The translations under genes were made by a program, and so were the position numbers. A stretch of DNA of 64,000 bases, from positions 174,856-238,855 of the forward strand of contig JAPLFY010000036.1 in NCBI GenBank assembly GCA_026390435.1, given 5' to 3'. Positions 1-8,955 of this stretch are shown here, piece by piece (positions within the stretch are counted from its first letter, which is position 1; each line of letters starts with the position of its first letter). The DNA comes from Pseudomonadota bacterium. Lineage in GTDB: Bacteria; Bdellovibrionota_B; Oligoflexia; Oligoflexales; CAIYRB01. Below the pieces are notes generated by a model that was given only the letters and a program-made list of their open reading frames with translations, did no database searches and was not told where the DNA came from.

Positions 1-1
1 T

Positions 2-793
2 CAGGGCACTATAAGTATGACTTTTTTTGCATCGATCGTTGACACTAATAAAGGGATTCTGACCTATGCGAATGCTGGACACAATTTCCCTGTTATTGTT
101 CCAACAAGCCCTACCGACTCTCGGCTTGGTAAGGCGGCAAAAGAGCCCAGTAAGAGCGGGACTATTCAACCAATTTCGCTGAAACTAATGGGGACTCCTT
201 TGGGAATGGACCGCGATTCCCAATACAAAGAGCGGACCATCGATCTCGTTGCTGGAGACAAAATCTTCTATTTCACCGATGGTTTAATCGAGTGCACCTC
301 ACCGAAAGGTGACGCGATAGGCCGCAAACATCTGTTGGCAGATGTTTCTACATTTGCCAATTTAGCTCCTGAAGCGATGATTTCGGCAATTAAAAAACGC
401 GCCTTCGAGTTCTTTGCGAGCCAGCCGCTTGCTGATGACATTACAATTGTCGTCGCAGAAATTGACAAAGTGAGACAGCACCAAACAGAACCAATATCAG
501 AACATCCCCATACCCCTCAGGATCGCAGTATAGTCACCCCAGAGTCGGCCTCTGTGACTCTCGACCTCTCAACAGCGTCACCGGCGCAGCCTGAAGTCGC
601 TTTATTACAGGCCGCAATGGCGGGTCCTAAATTACCTTCAGTTGAAACACACACAACTCACACAGCTGTGGTGAAAAGTGAGGGAGCAGCCAACCCGAGT
701 GCGCCCGGCAGAACAACTATTGACTCCGGGGCTTGGCCAAAAGTTTCATCTGGTGGTGGCAAATATAAGCTCAAATTGCCGAGTGTAAGCTGA
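2..793 (+). CDS. SpoIIE/PP2C-type serine phosphatase, C-terminal part
   Basis: The reading frame is open from the first bases, so the gene starts before the window. The first 160 or so residues match the end of the SpoIIE/RsbU phosphatase fold. The motif NAGHNFP is the family's strand-turn signature, followed by GTPLGM, FYFTDGLIE with its metal-binding aspartate, and ADDITIVV near the domain end. Family members dephosphorylate Ser/Thr phosphoproteins such as anti-anti-sigma factors, often under control of an N-terminal sensor domain, which is not visible here. After the domain comes a tail of about 105 residues rich in Pro, Ser, Thr and Ala, probably disordered, ending in a Gly/Lys-rich stretch. 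The substrate is unknown. Confidence 0.85.
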   Translation, partial: QGTISMTFFASIVDTNKGILTYANAGHNFPVIVPTSPTDSRLGKAAKEPSKSGTIQPISLKLMGTPLGMDRDSQYKERTIDLVAGDKIFYFTDGLIECTSPKGDAIGRKHLLADVSTFANLAPEAMISAIKKRAFEFFASQPLADDITIVVAEIDKVRQHQTEPISEHPHTPQDRSIVTPESASVTLDLSTASPAQPEVALLQAAMAGPKLPSVETHTTHTAVVKSEGAANPSAPGRTTIDSGAWPKVSSGGGKYKLKLPSVS

Positions 794-806
794 GCCTCCC
801 TAGCCA

Positions 807-1469
807 TTATTTAAGTACGTAGCCACCACCATAGACACTGACAATGGTCACTTCAAATTGCCCAAGCTTGGTGCGCAACCTGGAGATATGACTATCGATA
901 GTGCGGGGTGTGAGCTTTATTTCAGGCCAAATGGACATTTGGATCTCCGCTCGAGATACCGCTTGTCCCCGACGGGCTAGAAGTAGTCGCAGGAGCTGCG
1001 CTTCCTTCTGAGGCAATGGCACTGATTCCTTAGACAAAGTGGAACTGCAGCGCATTTTTTCGAACTCCAACACTAAATCCCTGTATCTAATTACAGAGCC
1101 CTGCGCGGGCGATGGCACTGTTTGCAGGGAATCGGCGATAAACCTCGAGAAAGACAAACTTTCAAAACCTGGACCATAATGACGCGTAGTCACTTCAGCA
1201 TCGACGCCGTCCACTGGCTTACTGCCTACCGTCACCAATAGAGTACTCACCAAATTGCTTCTTGCAATTGTGTTGATTTGGGGGATAGACCATCGATTAG
1301 AACGACAGTCAACGATGAGTGCACTAGGCAGCCGATCACCACTAAGGCGAGCGAGTTTGCCAAGAGAGTCTAGCGACGCGAAGGCTCTGACAGCAAAATC
1401 TCCCATGAGAATGGTAGCTAATCTGGGCGCTGTTTGCTGCGCCTGTTCGAGGATCCATAAAATGCTCAA
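807..1469 (-). CDS. OmpR/PhoB-type winged-helix regulator with degenerate receiver
   Basis: The protein has 220 residues. The last 95 or so form a trans_reg_C winged helix: SRAEIQMSIWPEI, TPRTIDSHISRLRTKL (recognition helix) and the closing YGGGYVLK are typical of OmpR/PhoB proteins. The first 110 residues are receiver-sized, with hydrophobic strands (ALIVDCRS, TLLVTVG), but lack the usual N-terminal acidic pair (ILWILEQ where ILIVEDD would be expected). Phosphorylation-independent control is therefore likely. The start is TTG at 1469, supported by a strong GGAGGG Shine-Dalgarno site about six bases upstream. No histidine kinase is adjacent. The gene is divergent from ilvA across 132 bp and convergent with the phosphatase gene. 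Targets are unknown. Confidence 0.82.
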   Translation of the reverse strand: MSILWILEQAQQTAPRLATILMGDFAVRAFASLDSLGKLARLSGDRLPSALIVDCRSNRWSIPQINTIARSNLVSTLLVTVGSKPVDGVDAEVTTRHYGPGFESLSFSRFIADSLQTVPSPAQGSVIRYRDLVLEFEKMRCSSTLSKESVPLPQKEAQLLRLLLARRGQAVSRAEIQMSIWPEIKLTPRTIDSHISRLRTKLGQFEVTIVSVYGGGYVLK

Positions 1470-1601
1470 GAAATCCCTCCGCAGCGCAGCAGAAAAATTG
1501 AATGCAGAAGACCTAAAATTACTTTGGATACTTAATTATAACCGATTAATTGCCGATTACGTGATGCTAGCTGGTTTTTTGATCAGAAAGTAAAGCAAAC
1601 A

Positions 1602-2828
1602 ATGAGCCTTATAAATCTAAAAGATATCCAAGACGCACTGCAACGCATTAGACCTTTCGTGCCGTGTTCCCCAATAAAGCACTCCATTAACCTTTCAAAG
1701 AGGCTTGGGGTTCCGGTTTACCTAAAACTCGAGAATTTAAACCTATCAGGCTCATTTAAGATACGAGGGGCCATGAACGCCCTGCTTCAAGTTGATAGCA
1801 GCCAGTTGACCCAGGGCGTTATCGCTGCTAGCGCGGGAAATCATGCTCAGGGAGTAGCTCACACATGTCGCCTTCTAGGAGCCAAGGCCACGATTTTTAT
1901 GCCAATTCGCTCCCCTCTAGTGAAGGCGGCGGCAACCCGCGAGCTGGGCGCAGATGTGCGACTTGTGGGAATGACTTATGAGGAAGCTTACAGTGCCGCT
2001 GTCGATTGGCAAAAAAATAGCGGAGGGCTGTTGCTACATGGCTTTAATGACGAGAGAGTCATCGCAGGTCAGGGAACGATCGGATTAGAGCTTTTAGATC
2101 AGATTCCCGATCTTGGAATGGTGGTGGCTAGCATAGGTGGCGGTGGCTTAGCCGCCGGTGTTGCGATAGCCTTAAAATCTGTGCGAGCCGATGTGCAGGT
2201 TATTGGAGTTCAATCTACCGCTTACCCCGCAATGCATCAGTCGGTACGTAGTCACAGCCTCATCGGAGCTGCAGCCGGATACACCATCGCCGACGGGATC
2301 GCAATTAAGGTGCCTAGTGCCACCACCTTCGAGATCATCGAAAAGCACTGCGACGAGATTGTTTTGGTCGATGAGGATGAAATAGCCTCATCTGTAATGA
2401 ATCTGATGGAGTGGGAGCACATGCTTGCAGAGGGCGCAGGAGCCGCTGCTGTTGCAGCACTCTGGAAATTAGATCCACAAGTTATCCACAGTCTTAATAA
2501 TCGCGCTGTAGTTTGCATAATTTCGGGCGGTAACATAGACGTAAATCTTCTCAAACGAATCATTCCAATCGGCCTAAAGCACTCCGGGCGTCTTTTTAGA
2601 TTGGCAGTGCGAATTCAAGATAGGCCCGGCCGCCTCGCTGAATTACTAAATGTAGTCAGCAAAGCGGGAGCAAACCTTCAGGAAGTTAGTCACAACAGAT
2701 TATTCAATGCAATCGGGTTCGATGATGTCGAGGTCATACTTGACCTCGAAACCATCGATTCTCTGCATCAAGACACCGTCATGAAAACTTTAACAAACCA
2801 TCAATTTAAATTTAAAAAGCTCGATTAG
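1602..2828 (+). CDS. ilvA: Threonine ammonia-lyase (threonine dehydratase) with ACT domain
   Basis: A PLP enzyme of 408 residues that deaminates threonine to 2-oxobutanoate, the first committed step of isoleucine synthesis or of threonine breakdown. GSFKIRGAMNAL carries the PLP-binding lysine, AGNHAQGVA is the substrate loop, and SIGGGGLAAG binds the cofactor phosphate. The last 75 or so residues (LAVRIQDRPGRLAELLNVV onward) form a single ACT domain. This matches the medium-length family rather than the 500-residue IlvA with two regulatory repeats. The ACT domain suggests allosteric control by an amino acid, but which one cannot be read. No other branched-chain genes are near, so a catabolic role (TdcB-like) remains possible. 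The ATG follows a purine-rich but weak ribosome site. Confidence 0.92.
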   Translation: MSLINLKDIQDALQRIRPFVPCSPIKHSINLSKRLGVPVYLKLENLNLSGSFKIRGAMNALLQVDSSQLTQGVIAASAGNHAQGVAHTCRLLGAKATIFMPIRSPLVKAAATRELGADVRLVGMTYEEAYSAAVDWQKNSGGLLLHGFNDERVIAGQGTIGLELLDQIPDLGMVVASIGGGGLAAGVAIALKSVRADVQVIGVQSTAYPAMHQSVRSHSLIGAAAGYTIADGIAIKVPSATTFEIIEKHCDEIVLVDEDEIASSVMNLMEWEHMLAEGAGAAAVAALWKLDPQVIHSLNNRAVVCIISGGNIDVNLLKRIIPIGLKHSGRLFRLAVRIQDRPGRLAELLNVVSKAGANLQEVSHNRLFNAIGFDDVEVILDLETIDSLHQDTVMKTLTNHQFKFKKLD

Positions 2829-2832
2829 AAAA

Positions 2833-2846
2833 GGCGCTTTCGCGCC
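2833..2846. terminator. Bidirectional terminator between ilvA and lon
   Basis: A perfect 5-bp GGCGC/GCGCC stem with a TTTC loop lies between the convergent ilvA and lon stop codons. On the minus strand the stem is followed by CTTTTCT, and on the plus strand by a weaker ATTCTTC tract. It is short but well placed to end both transcripts. Confidence 0.6.
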
Positions 2847-2851
2847 ATTCT

Positions 2852-5305
2852 TCAACTTGCTAAGTTCTTGCCCCCGGGAATTGACACGGGTAAACCAATG
2901 TCGGTTGCGGAGTTAAAATCTTCACCAGCTAGGCCAAACATGATGCCGGCAACTTCAGGATAAGTTTTCACGAAACTGATTTTTATTCGCTTTTTAACGT
3001 TAAGCGGCAACTGCTCAAACGCAGAGCGATTTTTTTCTGGCAGCAATACATGTTCTACACCCTCACGTTGCGCTGCAAGAACCTTCTCCTTTAACCCGCC
3101 GATCGGCAATATTTTACCGTGCAATGTAATTTCACCTGTCATAGCGATACGCTCTCGGGGAGCACGGCCTAGCAGGGCAGACAGTATTGACGTGGCGAGC
3201 GCAATCCCTGCAGATGGACCATCCTTGGGCACTGCCCCTGCGGGCAAATGAATGTGAATTTCATTTTCCATTAAGTTTTTTGCATCGACACCAAACTCAA
3301 CAGCCTTAGATCTTATGTAACTTAAAGCAGTCTGAGCCGACTCCTTCATTACATCTCCTAACTGACCAGTGAGGACCAGTTTGGCGCGAGACCCAGGTAA
3401 TAAATTGGTCTCAATGGCAAGAACCTCACCACCATAACTAGTGTAGGCTAGACCAAGGGAGACCCCGGTCAATGGTTCCAGGTGATAGAAGTCGTCATCA
3501 AACCGCTTAGCTCCCAAGTGCTTCTCTACAAGCTGAGGGGTCATTTTGATAGTTAGGCGCCGAGTAGGTGTCGCCTCCTCCTCTGCGTATTGCCTAGCTA
3601 TCTTTCGGCAGACAGAAGCAATTTGCTTTTCGAGTCCCCGAAGTCCACTTTCTCGGGTGTAACTATTAATTATAGTTGTGATGGAATTGCGGGAGAACAC
3701 TACATCGGCATCGCTTAACCCGGACTCTTTCAACTGTTTTGGCACGAGGTACTGATTCGCAATAATCAGCTTTTCCTCTTCTGAGTATCCGGACACTTCG
3801 ATGATCTCGAGCCTATCGCGCAGGGGAGCTGGGATCGTATCAAGGGTGTTACAGTTAGCGATGAAGAATACATCTGATAGATCAAATGCCACCCCGAGAT
3901 AATGATCCACAAAATTCTTATTTTGCTCCGGATCCAAAACTTCTAGAAGAGCAGATGAGGGATCACCCCTGTGGTCGGCCCCCATCTTATCAATCTCGTC
4001 CAACATTATAAGTGGGTTACAGCTTTTCGCCTGTTTCAAACTCGTGATGAGACGGCCCGGGTATGCACCTACGTAAGTTTTACGGTGTCCCCGTATGTCA
4101 GCCTCGTCTCGCACTCCTCCGAGTGAAATGCGCGAGAAGTGACGTCCCATGGCACGGGCTATCGATTTTCCCAGGCTGGTCTTTCCGACACCCGGCGGCC
4201 CCACAAAGCAAATAATAGGGCTCTTCGCACCCGGATTTAATTTTTTAACAGCGAGATACTCGATGATCCGGTCTTTGACCTGATCCAGCCCATGATGATC
4301 CAAATCAAGAACGCTTTTTACATCTTTAAGGTTCAACTTGTCATCGGTCCGAACATCCCAAGGGAGCGCTAGAATAGTCTCTACGTGGGTACGAGTAAGC
4401 GCAGCCTCACTAGTATCTGAATGCATTCTTTCAAGTCTTCTCAGCTGTCTTGAGGTCTCGTCTTTTGCCTCTGCGGTCAACTTGACCTCTTCCAACTTCT
4501 TCCACAGAGCATCAATTTCTTCTTTACCGTCAGCATCACCAAGTTCGCTTTTTATTGCCCGCATTTGCTCACGGAGATAGTGCTCCCGCTGCATACGACT
4601 AATTTCTTCTTTCGCCTGCGACTGAATGCGGACCTGCATTTGATATACTTCGATTTCCCGAGACAAATACCGATGGACGGTACGTAAGCGCTCAGAGGGA
4701 TTGTAAACAGATAATATCCCTTGAGCTTCCTGAACCTTCAGCCCAAGATTCGCTGCCACTAAGTCTGACAAGCGGCCAGGGTCCGTGACATCCTCAAGTA
4801 CCATCAAAATATCAGGTGATAAAACCTTCCCGAGACTCACTACTTTTTCAAGGTTTTCGCGAGTCGCCCGGATCATCGCCTCAATTTCAGGAGTATTCTT
4901 AACGATCACGGGCTCTTCGATAATTTTGACACGGACAGATGGAAATGGGTCACTGGACAAAAGCTGCCCAATCTCAGCCTTTGAGAGGCCCTGCACCAAA
5001 ACTTTCATACGGCCATCGGGCAACTTCCGAGTCCGCATGATCGAACAGACTGTACCGACATCGTAAACATCGAATGGGGGCTCCAGACTGCAGCCAAGCC
5101 CTTCTCCCTTATCGCCAGCCACCTTGAAGGCTGACAGGAAGATTTTTCGATGATGAGCAAGCGCATGCTCAACTGCATTAATGCAGAGATCCTCATTGAT
5201 AAAAACCGGAACAATCATGTGTGGAAAGACAACTATGTCTTTCAATGGGAGTAACGGCATTTCGGTGTTGGCATCGGTGAGCTGGTTAATGCTTTGTCCG
5301 GTCAT
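2852..5305 (-). CDS. lon: ATP-dependent protease Lon
   Basis: The protein has about 817 residues, the usual length for LonA. The N-terminal substrate-binding domain (about residues 15-210) begins LPLKDIVVFPHM. A coiled segment follows, then the AAA+ module with Walker A GPPGVGKT near 369-376 and Walker B LIMLDEIDK. The C-terminal protease domain has the catalytic serine in KDGPSAG near 698 and the lysine in GGLKEK near 739. Lon is a cytoplasmic homohexamer that degrades misfolded and regulatory proteins. TTG at 5308 and ATG at 5305 are both in frame; ATG is chosen because AAGGAG sits eight bases upstream. The gene stands alone, with 147 bp before the next gene upstream, and I could not recognise a heat-shock promoter. 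Confidence 0.97.
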   Translation of the reverse strand: MTGQSINQLTDANTEMPLLPLKDIVVFPHMIVPVFINEDLCINAVEHALAHHRKIFLSAFKVAGDKGEGLGCSLEPPFDVYDVGTVCSIMRTRKLPDGRMKVLVQGLSKAEIGQLLSSDPFPSVRVKIIEEPVIVKNTPEIEAMIRATRENLEKVVSLGKVLSPDILMVLEDVTDPGRLSDLVAANLGLKVQEAQGILSVYNPSERLRTVHRYLSREIEVYQMQVRIQSQAKEEISRMQREHYLREQMRAIKSELGDADGKEEIDALWKKLEEVKLTAEAKDETSRQLRRLERMHSDTSEAALTRTHVETILALPWDVRTDDKLNLKDVKSVLDLDHHGLDQVKDRIIEYLAVKKLNPGAKSPIICFVGPPGVGKTSLGKSIARAMGRHFSRISLGGVRDEADIRGHRKTYVGAYPGRLITSLKQAKSCNPLIMLDEIDKMGADHRGDPSSALLEVLDPEQNKNFVDHYLGVAFDLSDVFFIANCNTLDTIPAPLRDRLEIIEVSGYSEEEKLIIANQYLVPKQLKESGLSDADVVFSRNSITTIINSYTRESGLRGLEKQIASVCRKIARQYAEEEATPTRRLTIKMTPQLVEKHLGAKRFDDDFYHLEPLTGVSLGLAYTSYGGEVLAIETNLLPGSRAKLVLTGQLGDVMKESAQTALSYIRSKAVEFGVDAKNLMENEIHIHLPAGAVPKDGPSAGIALATSILSALLGRAPRERIAMTGEITLHGKILPIGGLKEKVLAAQREGVEHVLLPEKNRSAFEQLPLNVKKRIKISFVKTYPEVAGIMFGLAGEDFNSATDIGLPVSIPGGKNLAS

Positions 5306-5452
5306 CAAAGCCTCTCCTTGCGAGTATCGGTCTAGTTGTCGGGTCGGGGATGTCTAAAAATGTATCGGCGTTGCTAAGTCTGAGCTTGAGGACCAAGCTC
5401 AGCACTAATCAGGAAGGTGAACATCTGTCTGGCAAAAGCTAAATCTAAATTT

Positions 5453-5872
5453 CTATTTAAACCTGATTATAATTATTAGGTCCCCAGCTTTATCCGCAAG
5501 GCGATCACCCTGTGCTGAGTATACGAAAATATCACCCTGTTGGGTTGCACCAGGCAGAGTGAATGCGTAAGACACTGGCTCTCTAATACCTGCCAACTTG
5601 TGACTTTTGCGCACATTACGATGAAATCGGACCACATTTTCCCCGCCACGTGAGGCCAGTTCAGGAGATACCCATAGGGGTACGACCAGATCGAGGTCAT
5701 CGAGAGTCTTTTGCCAGGATTCAAAAGAGATTTCCTCATAATTCAAACCGTTGCAAAATAAGTTTAGGACTGAAATATCGGCACTTGAGAGGTCGGGGGA
5801 TTGTGATGCGGCTGGCTTAGGGGAGGTCTTTTTGGGGCGCAGCCGCCGTGGAGAAGATTTGGGGTCATCCAT
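5453..5872 (-). CDS. Small protein resembling a DnaJ C-terminal substrate-binding domain, no J domain
   Basis: The protein has 139 residues. The first 35 are basic and Pro/Ser-rich. From about residue 58 the sequence follows the pattern of a DnaJ/CbpA C-terminal domain: DLVVPLWVSPELASRGGE resembles the opening strand with its conserved RGGE, FTLPGATQQGD resembles the IPxGxxxG turn, and the protein closes with AGDLIIIIRFK like the terminal GDLxVxIRV. There is no HPD-containing J domain and no CxxCxGxG zinc repeat. It lies 17 bp downstream of grpE on the same strand, so the two are probably cotranscribed, which supports a link to the DnaK cycle. The assignment is by eye and could be wrong; the product is otherwise a hypothetical protein. 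Confidence 0.55.
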   Translation of the reverse strand: MDDPKSSPRRLRPKKTSPKPAASQSPDLSSADISVLNLFCNGLNYEEISFESWQKTLDDLDLVVPLWVSPELASRGGENVVRFHRNVRKSHKLAGIREPVSYAFTLPGATQQGDIFVYSAQGDRLADKAGDLIIIIRFK

Positions 5873-5889
5873 AAAAAGGAACCCGAAGT

Positions 5890-6480
5890 TTAGCTACCTA
5901 CGGGTGTTAGCACACTAACCATTGCGGGACGCAACAAGCGACCATGAAGCTGGTAGCCTCGCGCAAATTCATTCGCTACCGTATCGACATTCACTTCACT
6001 AGATTCTAGGCGCTGAATCGCTTGATGTAAGTTCGGATCGAATGGAGCATTGGCAGCTTCGACGGCTTCTAGCCCGTGCTTCCTGCAAACTTCTAGGAGC
6101 TGTCTTTTAACCATCATCATCCCGTCATAGTAAGCAGCCGCATTACTTTGATCTGCCACTCGATCAGCACCTTCAGGCAAAGCCTTCTCTAAACTATCAA
6201 GAACCGGCAATAAATCCTTAAATACGTTTTCAAGTCCGTATTTCAAAAGGTCAGCGCGCTCGCGCTCCTGACGACGCCGCATATTTTCCATTTCGGCGTG
6301 GACCCTAACATATTTGTCCTTTAACTCTGTAATTTCTTGCTCCAACTGCCGAGATCCCGTAATTCCATCCATCGCAACTTGCGCTTCCGTAGTATTGATT
6401 TCAGAATTAGCCCCCACTGCTTCCTTTGAAACATCATGGTCTGAATTTAAACTTTGATTTTGTGTCTGATCACCTTGCAT
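5890..6480 (-). CDS. grpE: Nucleotide exchange factor GrpE
   Basis: GrpE is the ADP/ATP exchange factor of the DnaK chaperone and works as a dimer. The acidic, polar N-terminus is followed by a long coiled coil containing YVRVHAEMENMRRRQERER, the most conserved GrpE segment. The beta domain follows, with FDPNLHQAIQRLES and the closing GYQLHGRLLRPAMVSV. ATG at 6480 is chosen because AGGGA lies about nine bases upstream; in-frame starts up to 6510 lack a good site and would add ten residues. The resulting 196 residues are normal. dnaK and dnaJ are not in the window, and no CIRCE operator was seen upstream. The DnaJ-C-like gene follows directly. Confidence 0.95.
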   Translation of the reverse strand: MQGDQTQNQSLNSDHDVSKEAVGANSEINTTEAQVAMDGITGSRQLEQEITELKDKYVRVHAEMENMRRRQERERADLLKYGLENVFKDLLPVLDSLEKALPEGADRVADQSNAAAYYDGMMMVKRQLLEVCRKHGLEAVEAANAPFDPNLHQAIQRLESSEVNVDTVANEFARGYQLHGRLLRPAMVSVLTPVGS

Positions 6481-6656
6481 TACTTTTTCCCTGAACTCGA
6501 CTCGCATCATTGCTCAGGAATTAATAAGCCATTGCGAAGGACTCGGCAAGACTAAGAGAGGCTGGATTGAAGACTATACTTATATGGTAGCACGTCTGCG
6601 CAGAAGAAAAAGGGACTCAGGCACTCCGAAGGTAAAAAAATAATTTCGCTAGAATA

Positions 6657-6685
6657 TTGACACTCTGTGCAAGCGCCTGTTAAAA
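6657..6685 (+). promoter_or_regulatory. Possible sigma-70 promoter for the Fis-like gene
   Basis: TTGACA at 6657-6662 is followed after exactly 17 bases by TTAAAA at 6680-6685, in the divergent region between grpE and the Fis-like gene. The -35 is perfect and the -10 is poor. The start would lie about 70 bases before the GTG codon. Confidence 0.35.
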
Positions 6686-6761
6686 AAATCCTCTCTAAAT
6701 TGAGTGCCGTCAGTTAGCGCCCATAAGAGTATATAAGCGGCGGAAATCTTGGAGTGACCCC

Positions 6762-7142
6762 GTGGATCCCTTTGTTGCCTCCTCCCAGAATCCGACTCTC
6801 ACTGAGAAGCAAGAGACTTCAAAAGATGTCTCTGAGATTCATGGGGCCGTTTCCGCTCTGCGCGGAGATCAGAATTCGCAGATTGATCAAGAGCTAGCCA
6901 ATCGCCTAGACAGGCATTCTCTTGAAGCTATAGTGGAACTCAAAATTTCTCGTTTTCTGGATCAGATCGGCAGCTTCTACCCCGAAGACCTGCATGCTTT
7001 GATCATGAAAAAAGTGGAAAAACCACTGCTTAGTCAGATACTTCGTCGCACCGGTGGAAACCAGGTGCACGCGTCAAAAATCCTTGGGATTAATCGTAAT
7101 ACCCTGCGCAAGAAAATGAAGCTCTATGGCTTCAACGTCTAA
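6762..7142 (+). CDS. Fis-family DNA-binding protein
   Basis: The protein has 126 residues. The last 45 or so are a Fis-type helix-turn-helix: LLSQILRRTGGNQVHASKIL followed by GINRNTLRKKMKLYGF, as in Fis and in the C-terminus of NtrC-type activators. The N-terminal 65 residues are polar and not recognisable, so this is longer than the 98-residue enterobacterial Fis. The start is GTG at 6762 with GGAG nine bases upstream; no ATG fits better. Family members bend DNA and act as nucleoid-associated proteins or transcription factors. The gene is divergent from grpE and convergent with dnaB (8 bp apart). It is unlikely to be a broken enhancer-binding protein, since it has its own ribosome site. Confidence 0.82.
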   Translation: MDPFVASSQNPTLTEKQETSKDVSEIHGAVSALRGDQNSQIDQELANRLDRHSLEAIVELKISRFLDQIGSFYPEDLHALIMKKVEKPLLSQILRRTGGNQVHASKILGINRNTLRKKMKLYGFNV

Positions 7143-7150
7143 CAGGGTAT

Positions 7151-8485
7151 TTATGACTGCTGAAGATTAGTGAATTTCAAGAAATTTGGTGCGAACGCTA
7201 AATAGATGTCTTGTAACGAGCCGTGTCGGTTTTTAGCAATCCGCAGCATGGCCTTTCCGGCATCTTCTGAGTTCGGGTTGTAGTACTCGTCCCTATAGAT
7301 GAACAGGATCATATCCGCATCCTGCTCCATAGATCCGGATTCCCGTAGATCGCTCAGTTTAGGCACCTTATCTGGCCTGCCCTCAACACCTCGGTTTAAC
7401 TGAGCTAAGGCAATCACAGGTACATTCAGTTCTTTAGCCAGCGCCTTAAGGCCGCCCGAGATCTCTGAAATTTCGCGCTCTCTACTTTCGTATTTTTTTG
7501 TACCGGACGGCCCCATCAACTGCAAATAGTCGATGACGATTAGATCTAAACCGTACTCTTTTTTGAATCTCCGGCATCGAGATCTCAATTCAAGCAAAGA
7601 GATGCTCGGAGTCTCGTCTATGCCTAGCATAGCCGGCATGGTGCCGATCCCCCTGATCCCATGCATCAAGCGATCTTGCTCTTCTTCATTGAGATCACCC
7701 TTCCGCATTTTTGATGAATCAATGCGCGCCTCACTCGAGATAATACGCTCCATTAACTGCGTCTTAGACATCTCAAGAGTAAATATTACCGTGTGTTTAC
7801 CTGCCTTGACCGAATTAACTACACAGTTCAAGGCAAAGGCTGTTTTACCCATACCTGGGCGAGCAGCAATAATCACCAAGTCGCTACGCTGCCAACCACC
7901 TGTATTTCGATCTAGATCAGAAAACTGCGATGGTACGCCCGTCATGGCCCCATCACTATTTAAGCGAGCCTCAATCTCCGCAATGGTCTTATCCAGGACT
8001 TCATGAGTTGTTGCTATGCCACCACTATCTTGTTGATTAGCGATAGCGATGAACTCTTTCTCAATGTCCTCTATGAAGCCCGCAACTTCCCCGTCATAAG
8101 ACATGGCTTTTTTGACGGTGCTTTGACAGGCATTGATAATGCGACGGAGAAAATAGTATTCGCTGACTACGCGAGCGTAATACTCTATGTTCTGCGTAAA
8201 TGGGGAGTTTTCGGTAAGTTCAACTAGGTACGCGGGACCCAGGAAGTCATTATCGGCATGCTGACGTCGCAGCTTTTCCGCCACGGTAAGAATATCCGTC
8301 GGCTCGTTCAGCTGATACAGCTCGCACATCGCCTGAAAAATATCGCGATGAGCATCGAGATAAAACTGCTCAGCCTTAAGCTTGTCAGCTATCAGGTTGA
8401 ACGCATCCGCATCCCGTAAAACCGCACCCAAGACTGCCTTCTCGGCGTCAAGGGAATGCGGAGGCGCCAAAACCTGTGCTGTCAT
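7151..8485 (-). CDS. dnaB: Replicative DNA helicase DnaB
   Basis: The protein has 444 residues, normal for DnaB. The N-terminal domain (PPHSLDAEKAVLGAVLRD) binds primase. The RecA-like C-terminal domain follows, with Walker A ARPGMGKTAFA near 209-219, Walker B LIVIDYLQLM, the H4 region RGVEGRPDKVPKLSDLRESG and the closing RNG-like AKNRHG. DnaB is the hexameric 5'-3' helicase that unwinds the fork and loads through DnaC/DnaI or DnaA. No intein interrupts the usual insertion sites. It is the last gene of a minus-strand run after rpsF and rplI; rplI-dnaB adjacency is common in bacteria. Confidence 0.97.
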   Translation of the reverse strand: MTAQVLAPPHSLDAEKAVLGAVLRDADAFNLIADKLKAEQFYLDAHRDIFQAMCELYQLNEPTDILTVAEKLRRQHADNDFLGPAYLVELTENSPFTQNIEYYARVVSEYYFLRRIINACQSTVKKAMSYDGEVAGFIEDIEKEFIAIANQQDSGGIATTHEVLDKTIAEIEARLNSDGAMTGVPSQFSDLDRNTGGWQRSDLVIIAARPGMGKTAFALNCVVNSVKAGKHTVIFTLEMSKTQLMERIISSEARIDSSKMRKGDLNEEEQDRLMHGIRGIGTMPAMLGIDETPSISLLELRSRCRRFKKEYGLDLIVIDYLQLMGPSGTKKYESREREISEISGGLKALAKELNVPVIALAQLNRGVEGRPDKVPKLSDLRESGSMEQDADMILFIYRDEYYNPNSEDAGKAMLRIAKNRHGSLQDIYLAFAPNFLKFTNLQQS

Positions 8486-8508
8486 AACTTTTCTTTACTC
8501 AAGGTCAC

Positions 8509-8955
8509 TTACTGCGCAGCAACGACCCAAACTTTAAATTTGGGCACTACTTCACTGTGTAGCTTAACCTGAGCTGTATACACACCAACTTTTTTAATCT
8601 CTTCAAGAATCGTAATGTCTTTCTTGGAGACGTTCAGGCCTTCCGCCTGTAGTTGGGCTTCTAACTCAGCAACAGTTACGGTACCAAAAATCTTTTCGTC
8701 TTCGCCGACTTGCTTAGTCACAGTGACGGAGGTTTTCTCGATTTTTGCACCGAGCTCTTTAGCTGCGGCTAACAGTAGTTCGCGCTTCTTGTCCAAAATG
8801 CGCTTCTGGTGAGCCAATGCCGCCTTGTTTTCTTCGTTAGCCACAGCCGCGAGGCCGCGAGGTAAAAGAAAATTGCGTGCATAGCCGTTGCGCACATTGA
8901 CGATATCGCCAATGGAACCGAGACTCGACACTTCGTGGGTCAAAATAAGTTTCAT
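8509..8955 (-). CDS. rplI: 50S ribosomal protein L9
   Basis: The protein has 148 residues, standard for bL9. The N-terminal domain carries the family signature GDIVNVRNGYARNFLLPRGL. A long connecting helix (residues about 40-80) leads to the C-terminal domain, which ends VPKFKVWVVAAQ. L9 binds 23S rRNA near the L1 stalk base and affects frame maintenance. The gene is 26 bp downstream of rpsF and 23 bp upstream of dnaB, so the three probably form one transcript. The rpsR gene that usually sits between rpsF and rplI is absent. Confidence 0.97.
   Translation of the reverse strand: MKLILTHEVSSLGSIGDIVNVRNGYARNFLLPRGLAAVANEENKAALAHQKRILDKKRELLLAAAKELGAKIEKTSVTVTKQVGEDEKIFGTVTVAELEAQLQAEGLNVSKKDITILEEIKKVGVYTAQVKLHSEVVPKFKVWVVAAQ

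Noticed and set aside
1255..1593. 112-residue frame antisense to the winged-helix regulator
   Set aside because: It mostly lies opposite a clear gene and has no recognisable domain.
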